From Sphingopyxis panaciterrulae (GTDB lineage Bacteria > Pseudomonadota > Alphaproteobacteria > Sphingomonadales > Sphingomonadaceae), in NCBI RefSeq assembly GCF_014199295.1, contig NZ_JACIJH010000001.1, positions 558,001-622,000 of the forward strand: DNA of 64,000 nt. The letters are read 5' to 3'. Positions 16,142 to 25,344 of the stretch are shown here, in pieces. A model generated the notes under the pieces. The model saw only the letters and a program-made list of their open reading frames with translations, was not told the origin of the DNA and did no database searches. Position 1 is the stretch's first letter; each line of letters begins with the position of its first letter. The position numbers and the translations under genes are program-made.

Positions 16142-16142
16142 C

Positions 16143-16322
16143 ATGCGGAAACGGCCAGCGAACGGCGACTTTGGGGTGGGGAGCGGCCATACCCCAGCTT
16201 CGTCATTCCCGCGAAGGCGGGAATCCAGTGTGGGGTCAGCCGACGCACGCTCTGGATTCCCGCCTTCGCGGGAATGACAAGGTTATAAAGCGCCGATCGT
16301 CGTATAACGGCCGTTTCCCGGC
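16143..16322. repeat. Dispersed ~180-bp repeat containing a BIME, copy A
   Basis: The core is an inverted pair of REP units, GTCATTCCCGCGAAGGCGGG with its complement, at 16202-16278. Similarity with 43458-43641 continues on both sides (ATGCGGAAA at the left, GGTTAT...GCCGATC at the right), so the unit is larger than the REP pair. It may be a small non-autonomous element. Confidence 0.75.
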
Positions 16323-16335
16323 ATGCTTCATCCGG

Positions 16336-17379
16336 CTAAAGTAAATCCAGACTCCCCAACGCCAACGCTTGGCGCGCCGGGCGTTCGGCCATCACCGCGA
16401 ACATCTCGTCGCCGCGCGCCGTGCGTTCGACGTTCATCGAGGCGAAGACGGCCATGAAATAGCCGCTGAGCGCGCCGATGCGATAGTCGGTCCACAGCGC
16501 GGCCGCGTCGGGGGCGATGCCACGGGCGCGGAGCGCGGCGAGCCAGCGGTCGAATGCGGGGCGGTCGGCGGCGGCGCGCTCGGCCGGGTTGGCGATGCTG
16601 GTGCCGATCAGATAGGCGAGGTCGGTCGCGCCGCTGCCGCGCCCGAGCGTCTGCCAGTCGACGAGCCAGCAACGCGCGCTGTCGGGGGCGAAGAGGATAT
16701 TGTCGATCCTGAGGTCGCCGTGGACGATCGTGCGCGCCGCGGGTTCGCGCGTCAGCCAGGCGTCGAGCCGCTCGACCAGTCCCGCCCCGAGGTCGAGCAC
16801 CTCGGGCGCAAGCCGCGCGGCGTAGCGCTCGCGAAAGCCGAGATAGAGCTGCGGAAACAGCGCGCGGACGATGGCGCCGCTGTCGCGTGCGAGCCAGGGC
16901 AGCGCATCGAGCCGCGCGTCGTTCCACAGCAGCGCGTGGAGCCCCGCCGCCGCGTCGATGCACGGCGCGAGCCCGTCCAGCCCAAGCCCCGCGAGCTGAT
17001 CGCCCTGCCGCGCCGGTGCGAGGTCGGAGAGCAGCAGGACGAAATCGACGTCGTTCGCCGCGATTTCGGCGTGATGGCAATGCGGTGCCGCGACGCCGCT
17101 GCCCGCCGCCAGTTCGCGATACCAGTTTACCTCCTTGACATAGGTGCCGGTCAGCGCCGCGATGTTGCGGCTCGCCTCGTCGTGGCTCGGGCATTTGGCG
17201 ACGACGGTCGCGGGCGCGTCGACGCCCTCGGCCCAGTCGAGCGCGAGGCGAAAGCTGTCGCACATCTGGCCGGTACCGACCTTCGCCGCGGTGAAGCCGC
17301 GGAGCGCTCCGGCGGACCGCCCGAGCTTGTCCGCGAGCCAGGCCGGGGTCATCGTCTCCGGCGCCGTCGGAAAGCTCAT
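16336..17379 (-). CDS. Aminoglycoside-phosphotransferase/choline-kinase-like phosphotransferase
   Basis: This 347-residue protein has the APH fold signature. The Brenner motif IVHGDLRIDNILF gives the catalytic aspartate and asparagine, LVDWQTLGRG supplies the metal-binding aspartate, and DVDFVLLLSDLAP is the hinge region. The N-terminal lobe has AATVVAKCP-like strand residues (APATVVAKC) for the ATP lysine. Proteins like this in sphingomonads are annotated only as phosphotransferases; the substrate is not an antibiotic by default and could be a lipid or steroid alcohol. The start overlaps the stop of the upstream gene by 4 bases (ATGA), so the two are translated together. Confidence 0.85.
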   Translation of the reverse strand: MSFPTAPETMTPAWLADKLGRSAGALRGFTAAKVGTGQMCDSFRLALDWAEGVDAPATVVAKCPSHDEASRNIAALTGTYVKEVNWYRELAAGSGVAAPHCHHAEIAANDVDFVLLLSDLAPARQGDQLAGLGLDGLAPCIDAAAGLHALLWNDARLDALPWLARDSGAIVRALFPQLYLGFRERYAARLAPEVLDLGAGLVERLDAWLTREPAARTIVHGDLRIDNILFAPDSARCWLVDWQTLGRGSGATDLAYLIGTSIANPAERAAADRPAFDRWLAALRARGIAPDAAALWTDYRIGALSGYFMAVFASMNVERTARGDEMFAVMAERPARQALALGSLDLL

Positions 17380-18467
17380 CGCGCCGGGTCCATCAGGCCC
17401 GAAAGGCCGGTCGGCGCGTGCGGGCCGACGAACAATTGCTCGAGCACGCCGATGCCGCGATGGACCGCGCTGCCATCGGTCAGTTCGGCAGTCACCAGCG
17501 CCTGGATGTGCATCGCAAGCGGATTGCCCCAGCCGCGCTCGGCCTCCGACAGGCTGTCGTGCCCCACCGCGAGGTCGGGGCCATGGTCGAGGCCATGGCC
17601 CCAGACCGGATGAGTATAGCCGAGCCCGCTCATCGCGAAGACCGGCCCGGAGGGGATCAGCCTCAGGCTACGGCCGCTGCCGAGCTCGGCGTCGAGCCGC
17701 GCGATGCGCCGCGTTCCCGCCGCCCATTGGACGGCAAAGGTCGCGGCGTCGAAATGCTGCTCCGCTCCGCCGTCGCCGACGATGACGGCCCGCCGATTCC
17801 AGGCATGGCCTTCGCCATCGTCGTTGCTGTGGAAGAAGAGCGAGTGATCGGCGAAATTGCAGGGCGTCCATAGCCAGAAGAATTGATTGAAATTTCCCTC
17901 CGGCGGCGGTTGCGGCTCGCTCGCGCCCACCGGGCGGATGCCCCAGCTTCGGTCGCGCGTGCCGGTCCAGTCGGTGCCGACCGCGATGCGCTCGCTGTCG
18001 ACCGACAGCCAGCCGGCCCAGCGGCCGTTCTGCGTCATGCGCGTATAGTCCATGAACAGGCGGGTGCCGTTGCGGCGGACGAAGCGCGGTTCCTCGATCG
18101 GGAAATGGCGGCCGGTGAAGGTGAGTTCGCCGGCCAGCGGGCCGCCCTCCGCCGCGATGTGCAGCGTCACTTTTTCCAGCGGCGCGTCGATCGCGAACGC
18201 GATCGGGCCGACGGTCAGGTTGAGCCGCTCGCCCCCCGAACGCCGGCTCGCGCGCAGATTATGCTGCACGCCATCGACGATGACGCAGAAGCTCGCGTCG
18301 ACGATGCCGAGCTGGGGATAGAATCCCATCGCCGAGGCGAAGAAGACCGACCCGTCGGGGCTGGTGCCGTTGAAGAAATAGCGGTCGTAGAAATTGCGGT
18401 CGGTCCCCGCGAAGGCCACCGGCTCGCTTGTCTGGTGCAGCGGATAATCGTCGCCTTTTGTCAGCAT
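17376..18467 (-). CDS. AttH/CrtC-like lipocalin-type protein
   Basis: This 363-residue protein resembles the AttH / hydroxyneurosporene-synthase (CrtC) fold, a double lipocalin-like barrel. Visible features are FYDRYFFNGTSPDG near the start, DRSWGIRPVG in the centre and the aromatic FFWLWTPCNF, all in positions typical of the family. No signal peptide is present. Proteins of this kind act on or bind hydrophobic isoprenoids or lipids, and only CrtC members have a shown activity (carotenoid hydration). No carotenoid genes lie around it. The stop overlaps the start of the phosphotransferase, which suggests that the pair handles one hydrophobic substrate. Confidence 0.65.
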   Translation of the reverse strand: MLTKGDDYPLHQTSEPVAFAGTDRNFYDRYFFNGTSPDGSVFFASAMGFYPQLGIVDASFCVIVDGVQHNLRASRRSGGERLNLTVGPIAFAIDAPLEKVTLHIAAEGGPLAGELTFTGRHFPIEEPRFVRRNGTRLFMDYTRMTQNGRWAGWLSVDSERIAVGTDWTGTRDRSWGIRPVGASEPQPPPEGNFNQFFWLWTPCNFADHSLFFHSNDDGEGHAWNRRAVIVGDGGAEQHFDAATFAVQWAAGTRRIARLDAELGSGRSLRLIPSGPVFAMSGLGYTHPVWGHGLDHGPDLAVGHDSLSEAERGWGNPLAMHIQALVTAELTDGSAVHRGIGVLEQLFVGPHAPTGLSGLMDPAR

Positions 18468-18516
18468 CGTCCCTCATCCCGTTTTTTCTTGCAACCTAAC
18501 GGGATGGGCGCCCGCG

Positions 18517-19371
18517 TCAATGCACGGGCGGATCGACCGGGGGTACGGCCTGCACCGGCGCGACCGGCTCGCCGGCCTCGCGCGGCGGCAGCGCGTCGGG
18601 CGGGATATCGTGGATCTGCATGTCGGGGGTTGGAACCGCGGCAAGGTTGCGGACGGTGACGTCGACCGTGCCCGCCGCCGGATCGACGTGCAGCGCGTTG
18701 AAGCTCGGCGGGGTCGAGCGCAGCCGCCGCGACAGCGTGCCCGCGCCGATCATGCGGATGGGCCCGGCCGCGGTCTGTTCGACAAGGTCGAAGGCGTCGT
18801 GGACATGGCCGCTGAGCACCGCCGCGACACCGCGCGCCGCCAGTTCGCGCAGGGCTTGCGCGCCGCCGCGGGTCAGCGCGCGGCCCCTGGTCCCGACCTC
18901 GACGAGCGGATGATGCGCGGTGACGAGGATCTGCGTGTCGCGCGGCTGCGCGTCGATCGCGGCGAGGGTCCTTGCCAACGCCTTCGGCGCCACGCGGCCC
19001 TTCGACCAGTCGATCCGCCACTGCGCGCGCGCCGTGGTCTTGAGCGGCACGATAGCGAGCCCCGGCAGGTCGAGCTCGCGTTCGAGCAGCGCCTCGATCC
19101 CGCGAATCCGCCGATAGGGATCGAGGAAACGCTCGACGAGGTTGAAATAGGGCAGGTCGTGATTGCCGACCTCGACCGTCACCGGCACGTCGAGCGCGCC
19201 GATCCAGTCGCAGGCGGCGGCGAATTCGCGCGACCGCGCGCGCATCGTCAGGTCGCCGGTGACGAGCACCGCGGCGGGCGCCTCGCGCCGCACGCAGTCG
19301 GCCACCCAGGCGAGCGCCGCCGGGTCTTCCAGCCCGAAGTGCAGGTCGCTGATGTGGAAGAGCGTGGTCAT
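18517..19371 (-). CDS. Calcineurin-like metallophosphoesterase
   Basis: The protein has 284 residues. The full metallophosphoesterase motif series is present: HISDLHFG, VLVTGDLT, EVGNHDLP, LVTAHHPL and LSGHVHD. These residues bind two metal ions at the active site. The tail is proline-rich (PPDALPPREAGEPVAPVQ) and probably disordered. The start ATG overlaps the upstream lipid-kinase-like stop (ATGA). Cyclic nucleotides, UDP-sugars of lipid A synthesis or phospholipids are possible substrates; pairing with a diacylglycerol-kinase-like gene favours a lipid phosphate. Confidence 0.88.
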   Translation of the reverse strand: MTTLFHISDLHFGLEDPAALAWVADCVRREAPAAVLVTGDLTMRARSREFAAACDWIGALDVPVTVEVGNHDLPYFNLVERFLDPYRRIRGIEALLERELDLPGLAIVPLKTTARAQWRIDWSKGRVAPKALARTLAAIDAQPRDTQILVTAHHPLVEVGTRGRALTRGGAQALRELAARGVAAVLSGHVHDAFDLVEQTAAGPIRMIGAGTLSRRLRSTPPSFNALHVDPAAGTVDVTVRNLAAVPTPDMQIHDIPPDALPPREAGEPVAPVQAVPPVDPPVH

Positions 19372-20204
19372 GCCGTCGAAAGGAACGCGACCTTGCTGAC
19401 ATCGCCCCAGAATTTCGCGCGCCGGCCGAGCTCGGCCATCTCGCCGTCGAGTTCCAGCCCGATCGGCTGTGCGCTTTCGAGCGTCAGCATCGCGGCGGTC
19501 GTGATCGTCTCGCTCGGGCCGTCGCGGAAATCGCCGCCGAGCCAGGCGAGGCCGTGGCGCAGCACGTCGGTCGCCGATTCGGTCAGGACGCCGTCGGCGC
19601 GGACGCCGCGCGCGGTGGGGGTGAGGATGACCGCCTGATAGCCGCTGCCGTCGGGCGCGATGCGCACGCCCGGTGCGTCGAGCATCGCGGACAGCGCCTC
19701 GGGCGCCTCCTGACTCGCCTCGATCAGCCCATCCTGGCGCAGCGTCTCGCGCACCTCGGCCCAGCGCGTCGCGGGGCCGGCGACGATGGTGATATAGGCA
19801 TCGCCCGCGTCGCAGCGGACGATCGGCGGATGCAGGCGCCGGCCGCGACCCGCGAGTGCGTCGGCCAATATATCCTCGGCCGGCCGGTCGCCGTGCAGCG
19901 CCTTCGACAGCAGATTGAGCGTGCCGCCAGGCAGCGGCAGGATCGCGCCGTCCCACCCCGCCGCCTTGCCCGCCGCGGCGTTGATCGTGCCGTCGCCGGT
20001 CCACACCAGCAGCGCGTCGATGCCCGCTTCGGTCAGCGCAGCGGCATCGGGCAGGTCGGCCTCGGGCAGCGCGAAGGTCGCCGCGAGCGGCGCGCCGGCA
20101 GCGCGGCAATGCCCGGCGATCGTCTCGCGCAGCGTTTCGTCGTGGCTGCCGCTCTGGCTGTTGCAGACGAGGGCGGGGCGGGCGATGGCGGTCATGTCCT
20201 GCAT
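19368..20204 (-). CDS. Diacylglycerol-kinase-like lipid kinase
   Basis: The protein has 278 residues from the ATG of MQDMTAIARP; the ATG at 20195 is possible. The catalytic domain has the DAGK pattern: VCNSQSGSHDE (nucleotide loop), WTGDGTINAAAGKA in place of the usual GGDGT, and LPLPGGTLNLLSKAL in place of PLGTGNxxA. The threonine in place of the first glycine is also seen in some close relatives, so activity is likely. The function would be phosphorylation of a diacylglycerol-like or sphingoid lipid. It forms an overlapping pair with the metallophosphoesterase. Confidence 0.8.
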   Translation of the reverse strand: MQDMTAIARPALVCNSQSGSHDETLRETIAGHCRAAGAPLAATFALPEADLPDAAALTEAGIDALLVWTGDGTINAAAGKAAGWDGAILPLPGGTLNLLSKALHGDRPAEDILADALAGRGRRLHPPIVRCDAGDAYITIVAGPATRWAEVRETLRQDGLIEASQEAPEALSAMLDAPGVRIAPDGSGYQAVILTPTARGVRADGVLTESATDVLRHGLAWLGGDFRDGPSETITTAAMLTLESAQPIGLELDGEMAELGRRAKFWGDVSKVAFLSTA

Positions 20205-20293
20205 ACGCACGAGGACGCAAAAGGTGACGGCGCTTGTCCGCCGCCGCGCGGACCTGTAGGGCGCCTCGGCGCGCAAGCAAGGAATGGCGGCGG

Positions 20294-21217
20294 TTGCTCA
20301 AGATTCTCCTCTTCATCGGCCTGCTCGTCCTGCTGCTCGGCGGCGGCGCGAAGCGGGTCGCCGCGGGCGGCGCCAAGTCGCTCGACATGGCCGACCGGCT
20401 GCTTGGCGGCCGGGGCGCGCGGCTGCTGCTCCAGGATCAGCCCTATGGCCATGGCCCGCGCCAGTCGCTCGACATCTGGGTGCCCGAAGCGGCACGCGCG
20501 GACGATCGGCTGCCGGTGGTCGTCTTCTTCCACGGCGGCGGCTGGGACAGCGGCGACCGAGGGAGCTATGGCTTCGTGGGACGGGCGCTGGCGAACGAGG
20601 GGTTCGTGGCGGTCGTTCCCGACTATCGGCTGGTGCCGCGCGCGCATTGGCCCGATTTCCTGCAGGACGGCGCCGCCGCGGTCGCGTGGGCGAGGGGCCA
20701 TGTCGCGACCCTCGGCGGCGACCCCGACCGCATCGCACTGATGGGCCATTCCGCGGGCGCCTATAATGCGGCGATGCTCGCGCTCGATCCCCAATGGCTG
20801 CGCGGCGCGGGGAGCGACCCGGCGGTGATCCGCGGCGTCGTCGGACTCGCCGGCCCCTATGATTTCCTGCCGATGGAAAAGGGCGGCCATGCCGACAAGG
20901 CGATGGGCAAGATCCGTCCGGCCGAGCGGACGCAGCCCATCGCCTTCGCGCGCGGCGACGCGCCGCCGCTGTGGCTCGCGACGGGCGACGGCGACACGGT
21001 GGTGCGCCCGCGCAACAGCCAGAATCTGGCCGCGGCGATCGAGGCGGCGGGCGGTTCGGCAAGCCTTCGCATCTATCGGGACATGGGTCACAAGGGCATC
21101 GTCATGGCGCTCGCGACTCCCTTCCGGTCCAAGGGGCCAGTGCTCGATGAAGCGAGCGATTTCCTGCGCGGGGTGACCGCGCGCCGGGTGTCGCCGTTCG
21201 AGGCCGCGGCGCAATGA
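20294..21217 (+). CDS. Alpha/beta hydrolase (carboxylesterase/HSL-like) with N-terminal anchor
   Basis: The start is taken at a TTG 10 bases after AAGGA (20279-20283), giving 307 residues. A TTG at 20234 gives a longer version with no ribosome site. The N-terminus is one hydrophobic helix (LLFIGLLVLLLGGG), a membrane anchor or uncleaved signal. The catalytic domain has HGGGW (oxyanion hole), GHSAGA (nucleophile serine), GDGDTVV (acid region) and DMGHKG (histidine). Expected action is hydrolysis of a small ester at the cell envelope. Its stop overlaps the start of the nucleotidyltransferase gene. Confidence 0.82.
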   Translation: MLKILLFIGLLVLLLGGGAKRVAAGGAKSLDMADRLLGGRGARLLLQDQPYGHGPRQSLDIWVPEAARADDRLPVVVFFHGGGWDSGDRGSYGFVGRALANEGFVAVVPDYRLVPRAHWPDFLQDGAAAVAWARGHVATLGGDPDRIALMGHSAGAYNAAMLALDPQWLRGAGSDPAVIRGVVGLAGPYDFLPMEKGGHADKAMGKIRPAERTQPIAFARGDAPPLWLATGDGDTVVRPRNSQNLAAAIEAAGGSASLRIYRDMGHKGIVMALATPFRSKGPVLDEASDFLRGVTARRVSPFEAAAQ

Positions 21218-21999
21218 CCGGCCCGATCCCCGCTCGGATTCCCGCCATCGTCATGGCCGGCAGCCGGCCCGGACCCGACCCGCTGCTTGCGGGCACCGGC
21301 GTCGCGACCAAGGCGCTGCTGCCGGTCGCGGGGCGGCCGATGCTCGCCCATGTCGTGGCGGCGCTGCGCGCCTCGCCCCACATCGGGCCGATCACCATCC
21401 TCGCGCAGGACAGTGCCGCGCTTGCGGCCGAACCCGCGCTGGGCGGCTTCGCCGACCTGCATTTCGCGGATTCGGGACAGGGGATCAGCGCTTCGCTCGC
21501 CGCCGCGCTGCCCGTGGGCGATGCGCCGCTACTGGTGACCACCGCCGACAATGTGCTGCTCACGCCGTCGATGATCGCCGAGTTTCTGACCGGCGCCGCG
21601 GACAGCGACGTCGCTGTCGCGATGGTCGAACGGGGCGTGCTGCTCGCCCGCTATCCCGAATCGAAGCGCACCTGGCTCAGGTTCCGCGGCGGCTGGTGGT
21701 CGGGGGCCAATCTGTTCCGCCTGCGCGGGCGGCGGGTGCTGCCGCTGCTCGATTTCTGGGGCCGGATCGAACGCGACCGCAAGAAGGGGCTGAAGATCAT
21801 CGCCGCTTTCGGCCCGGCGCTGCTGCTCGCGGCGGTGCTGCGATTAATTACCATCCATCAGGGCGTCGCGCGCGCGGGGTTGCGCTTCGGATTGAAGGCC
21901 AAGGTGGTGCCGATGTCGGAGGCCGAGGCGTGCATCGACGCCGACAAGCCCGTCGATATCGAACTGATCGAGAAGATTTTCGAGCAAAGAAGTCGTTAG
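21214..21999 (+). CDS. MobA-like/GT-A nucleotidyltransferase
   Basis: The protein has 261 residues. The N-terminus AIVMAGSRPG...TGVATKALLPVAGRPM is the nucleotide-binding signature of sugar-nucleotide or MobA-like transferases (x-A-G-x-G-T/x-x-x-x-K). TTADNVLLTPSM supplies the metal-binding aspartate, and GGWWSGANLFRLRG the base of the active site. The C-terminal half is helical with a hydrophobic helix. A polyol- or sugar-phosphate nucleotidyltransferase for an envelope lipid is the best guess from its neighbours. A molybdenum cofactor role is less likely, as no moa or mob genes are near. Its ATG overlaps the esterase stop (ATGA). Confidence 0.75.
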   Translation: MTGPIPARIPAIVMAGSRPGPDPLLAGTGVATKALLPVAGRPMLAHVVAALRASPHIGPITILAQDSAALAAEPALGGFADLHFADSGQGISASLAAALPVGDAPLLVTTADNVLLTPSMIAEFLTGAADSDVAVAMVERGVLLARYPESKRTWLRFRGGWWSGANLFRLRGRRVLPLLDFWGRIERDRKKGLKIIAAFGPALLLAAVLRLITIHQGVARAGLRFGLKAKVVPMSEAEACIDADKPVDIELIEKIFEQRSR

Positions 22000-22032
22000 A
22001 GCGGCGTGCGTTAAATCGGCATGCCCCATCCC

Positions 22033-22120
22033 CGTTCGCCCTGAGCTTGTCGAAGGGCCGTTCTTTGCTTCAGGCGCCGCAAGAAGAAGGACGGTGCTTC
22101 GACAAGCTCAGCACGAACGG
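22033..22120. repeat. Dispersed palindromic repeat (GAGCTTGTCGAAG family), intergenic copy
   Basis: This is an inverted pair of the unit CGTTCGCCCTGAGCTTGTCG and its complement, lying between convergent genes. The same repeat occurs at 35986-36077 and inside mtaB at 55803-55893. Confidence 0.85.
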
Positions 22121-22168
22121 AAAAAAGGGTGATACAGATTTACGGCTTGCCGCTCTAGGCTGATCGGA

Positions 22169-22858
22169 TCAGGCTTCGGCCAACGCCTTGTCCACCGCCG
22201 CCGTCGCCAGCGCCAGTTCCTCTTCATAGGGAATCGTCGCGTCGATATCGACGATCGGCGCCCCGCCCATCGCCAGCAGTGGCACCGTCTCGACCTTGCG
22301 CGCGATCAGCGCGCGGTCGTGGTCGGGCTTGCGCGCCATCACCGTGTCGATGTCGACATGCAAGCGGATGACCAGCGTCGGAACATGGGATGCCATTTCG
22401 GCATAGAGCGCGCCTTCCTCCGCCTGGATCGCGGCGAGGCGCAGTGTGGTCGCCCGGCCCGCGAGGATCGGTCCGTCGTGGAGGCCGGGTACTTCGAGCT
22501 GCGGATAGCGGTCGGTGACGACGGTGATGCCGGCGCGGCGCTGCGCGACCAGCGCGTCGAACTTCGCGCGGCGTCGCCGCGACCGGCGCAGGGCATAACG
22601 CGCCGCGAACAGGCCGGGGATCGGTTCGCCCGGATCGCGCAGCCGGTCGGCGATGCCGTCGAGCCAGCGGTGGAGCGGCGGTCCGACGATCGGCCAGCGT
22701 CCGATCCGGCGCCCCTGCTCGCCCGACCCGAGGCCGAGGTAGCCGGCCTCGGCGCGGCGGGTCTGCTGGATATGGGCGAGCAGGTCGGCCGATAGGGTCG
22801 ACTTGCCCGACCCGTCGCTGCCGACGACTGCGATCAGGGGAGCGAGCTCGCTCCCCAT
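22169..22858 (-). CDS. Thymidylate-kinase-like P-loop protein
   Basis: This 229-residue protein begins with a P-loop (VVGSDGSGKSTLS) and has the DRYP element of thymidylate kinases (TVVTDRYPQL), followed by LVIRLHVDIDTVMARKPD, which matches their lid-side helix. The arginine-rich part (ALRRSRRRRAKF) is unlike true Tmk. Proteins of this type occur in polysaccharide and surface-lipid clusters, and this gene follows the methyltransferase and flippase genes with 4-94 base gaps. A kinase on a sugar or lipid precursor is likely; the exact substrate is unknown. Confidence 0.7.
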   Translation of the reverse strand: MGSELAPLIAVVGSDGSGKSTLSADLLAHIQQTRRAEAGYLGLGSGEQGRRIGRWPIVGPPLHRWLDGIADRLRDPGEPIPGLFAARYALRRSRRRRAKFDALVAQRRAGITVVTDRYPQLEVPGLHDGPILAGRATTLRLAAIQAEEGALYAEMASHVPTLVIRLHVDIDTVMARKPDHDRALIARKVETVPLLAMGGAPIVDIDATIPYEEELALATAAVDKALAEA

Positions 22859-22862
22859 GCGC

Positions 22863-23603
22863 TCAGCTCAATTCCTTGAAGAAGCCGACCATCTTCAATC
22901 CGCCGATGAAGAAGCGGACGACGACGAGCGCGGCGAAGGCATAGACCCAGTTCCACTGCACCGGGGTCAGCGCGTCGAAGTTGAAATCGAGCCGCGCGAA
23001 CCAGGTCAGGAAGACGGTGGTGGCAAGCAGGAACAGCTTGTTCTGCTCGCGCCAGATCATCCGCTTCCACCAGAAGGGATATTTGGGCTTCACCCAGCCG
23101 TGCAGGCGCGGCAGCAGCGCCGGGACGTCCTTCGCCCATTCGGCGTGCGCGGCGCCGAACTTTTCGCGCAGAAATTCTTCCTCATAGATCGAGATGCGTT
23201 CGTAGATCAGGATCGCGAGCAGGAAGACGATCGCGCCGAACACCCAGCTTCCCGACAGCATCGCAAGGCCGGTGAAGTTGAGGATGCGCCCGACATAGAG
23301 CGGATTGCGCACCAGGCTGTATGGGCCGGTGGTGTTGAGTTCGCTCGCCTCGGCGGCGACCTTGGCGCGGCCGGAGGTGCCGAGCGCGGCCCAGCCGCTG
23401 GTGAAGACGCGGACGATCGCGCCCGCGCTCGCGACGCCGAGCGACAGCCAGAACCAGGCGCAGTCGCCGCTCGCGCTGCTGAACGGACCCCAATCCTTGC
23501 TGCACCATGCAATCAGCACCGAAATCGCGATGGTGATGTAGATATAGGTGCCGCGAATGAAGAAGAGGCGCTTGCCGCTGCGGGCGAGTTCTTGCTGATA
23601 CAT
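22863..23603 (-). CDS. Isoprenylcysteine-methyltransferase-like membrane methyltransferase
   Basis: This 246-residue protein has about five membrane helices. The central part has TTGPYSLVRNPLYVGRIL, the SAM-binding signature of the ICMT/PEMT family, followed by the paired E and R residues (IYERISIYEEEFLREKFG). Bacterial members methylate small lipids or isoprenoids; the true substrate is unknown. It sits 4 bases upstream of the P-loop kinase gene and 94 bases after the flippase gene, so the three form an operon. Confidence 0.78.
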   Translation of the reverse strand: MYQQELARSGKRLFFIRGTYIYITIAISVLIAWCSKDWGPFSSASGDCAWFWLSLGVASAGAIVRVFTSGWAALGTSGRAKVAAEASELNTTGPYSLVRNPLYVGRILNFTGLAMLSGSWVFGAIVFLLAILIYERISIYEEEFLREKFGAAHAEWAKDVPALLPRLHGWVKPKYPFWWKRMIWREQNKLFLLATTVFLTWFARLDFNFDALTPVQWNWVYAFAALVVVRFFIGGLKMVGFFKELS

Positions 23604-23697
23604 CGAGTTCCGCCTGTTGGCCGCCGGGGTCGGACCCTGCGCGGCGTAAAAAGTGGCGACCCCTCTAGCAGATATTGCGGCGAAAATAAGACCGAGG

Positions 23698-25227
23698 TCA
23701 AACGAGCCGCAGCCGCCGCGCCGTCTTGCCGAGCGACGCGCGGTCGGCGTGCGGCAGGGCGAAGCGCAGCGACAGCCAGATCGCGCCCACGGCGATCAGC
23801 GCGATCAGCGGCAGCGCGACCGCGTCGGGCAGGCGGCTGACCCCCAACGCGAGCAGGCCGGCGGCGAGGGTGATGCCGATACCGATCAGCGCGACCTTCG
23901 GAAACTGCCGGTCGAAGGGATGGAGGCGCTCGCCAGTCGCGAGCTGGAGCATCGGGATGCCCGCCATCACGACGAGCCCGATCGACATGGCAAGCGTGAC
24001 GCCGGTCAGCGCATCCATATGGCCGACGATCAGCCAGCCGGCACTGACCGCGACGACCACGCCGACGAAGCTCGCGGTGAGCTGGTCGCGGAAGGCCGCG
24101 ACGACTTGCAGCACCGGGAGCGAGATGCCGAGCACCGCCTCGAGCGCGCGCGCGAAGAGCAGGATGACGAGGGCGCCCTGAGCGATCTGCGCCTGGTGGC
24201 CGAACAGGCCGAGCAGCGAAGCGCTGCCCGCGGCCAGCACCGCAGCGAGCGGCAGGGCGATCGCAAGGATCAGCCGCGTCGCATAGGCATAGATGTTGGC
24301 GACCTGCGCACGATCGGCGCGCTCGGCGCTGGCTGCGAGCGGCGCGAGAACATAGACGAAGGCGATGCGGACGAGCTGGACGACGCTCGACAGCTTGCGT
24401 GCGATCGTGAAGAGGCCCGCCGCGGCCGCGCCCGACGCGTCGGGAAGCAGCAGGTTCAGGATCAGTGCCGGTGCATCGCCGAACAGCCGTGCGATGATGT
24501 TCGACGGCAAGATCGACAGACCGGCCCAGAAGGTATTGCGCGCGGTATCGCTCCCCCATGGACCGCGCCAGAGGTCGGCGAAGCTGTAATAGCGCGCGAG
24601 CAGCCGGACGCAGAGGAAGGCAGTGACGGCGAGCGAGCAGAGATGCGCGATGAACAGCCCCTTGAGCCCGAGGCCGCCGGCAAAGAACAGTCCCGCGAAG
24701 ACCAGTCGCAGGATCTGTTCCCAGACGATGCGCAGGCGGATCTCGGCCCCGAACACCATGCGCGCGCGCATCGCCGAGGTCGCGATCTCGACGAAGGCCC
24801 AGAGCGGCAGCGCCCAGACGAAAAGCTGGATTGCCGGGACGACGAGCGGCCGGTCCTTGTCGGCGACGTTGAGCAAGGGCGCGAGGTCGGCGGCGAAGCC
24901 CGCGATCACCGCCGCGACGACCAGGCACGGGCCGACGCCGAACAGCATCGCGGTGCGCAGCGCCGCAGCGGCGTCGGCATCGGTCGCCGATTGCGGCACC
25001 GTACGCTGCATCGCGCTCGTCATGCCGGTGTCGAAGATATTCTCGAGCAGGTTGATCGTCGCCCACAGCACCGCATAGAGGCCGTAGCCGGCGAGCCCGA
25101 ACATCAGCACATAGAGGGGCTGCGCGACGATCTCGACCACCGCGCCGAGCCGCGCGAGCACGGTCGTCCCCAGTCCGCGCGCGACGTGGCGGCTGGTGAC
25201 GGCGGCGGCGGTGGTCTCTTCGCTCAT
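23698..25227 (-). CDS. Polysaccharide/lipid flippase (MOP superfamily, Wzx-like)
   Basis: This 509-residue integral membrane protein has about 12-14 hydrophobic helices. The N-terminal part ([20 protein letters not shown] and [20 protein letters not shown]) has the layout of Wzx/PST transporters, which move lipid-linked sugars across the inner membrane. It is the first gene of a three-gene minus-strand unit with the ICMT-like and kinase-like genes. Together with the nucleotidyltransferase this suggests an envelope glycolipid pathway, though no glycosyltransferase is in the window. Confidence 0.82.
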   Translation of the reverse strand: MSEETTAAAVTSRHVARGLGTTVLARLGAVVEIVAQPLYVLMFGLAGYGLYAVLWATINLLENIFDTGMTSAMQRTVPQSATDADAAAALRTAMLFGVGPCLVVAAVIAGFAADLAPLLNVADKDRPLVVPAIQLFVWALPLWAFVEIATSAMRARMVFGAEIRLRIVWEQILRLVFAGLFFAGGLGLKGLFIAHLCSLAVTAFLCVRLLARYYSFADLWRGPWGSDTARNTFWAGLSILPSNIIARLFGDAPALILNLLLPDASGAAAAGLFTIARKLSSVVQLVRIAFVYVLAPLAASAERADRAQVANIYAYATRLILAIALPLAAVLAAGSASLLGLFGHQAQIAQGALVILLFARALEAVLGISLPVLQVVAAFRDQLTASFVGVVVAVSAGWLIVGHMDALTGVTLAMSIGLVVMAGIPMLQLATGERLHPFDRQFPKVALIGIGITLAAGLLALGVSRLPDAVALPLIALIAVGAIWLSLRFALPHADRASLGKTARRLRLV

Positions 25228-25344
25228 CGCAGCGCCCCTAGCGGCTTGCCCGCGCGCTCGCCAGCGGCTTTCGCGCTTTCACCCCCTTGCCGTTGCCGTT
25301 CATCGGGTCTAGGCAGCCCGCAATTGCACAAGGGAGCCCGCGAC

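Noticed and set aside
21214..21999. Molybdenum cofactor guanylyltransferase MobA
   Set aside because: The nucleotide-binding motif is shared with sugar nucleotidyltransferases, and no molybdenum genes are near. A specific name was not justified.
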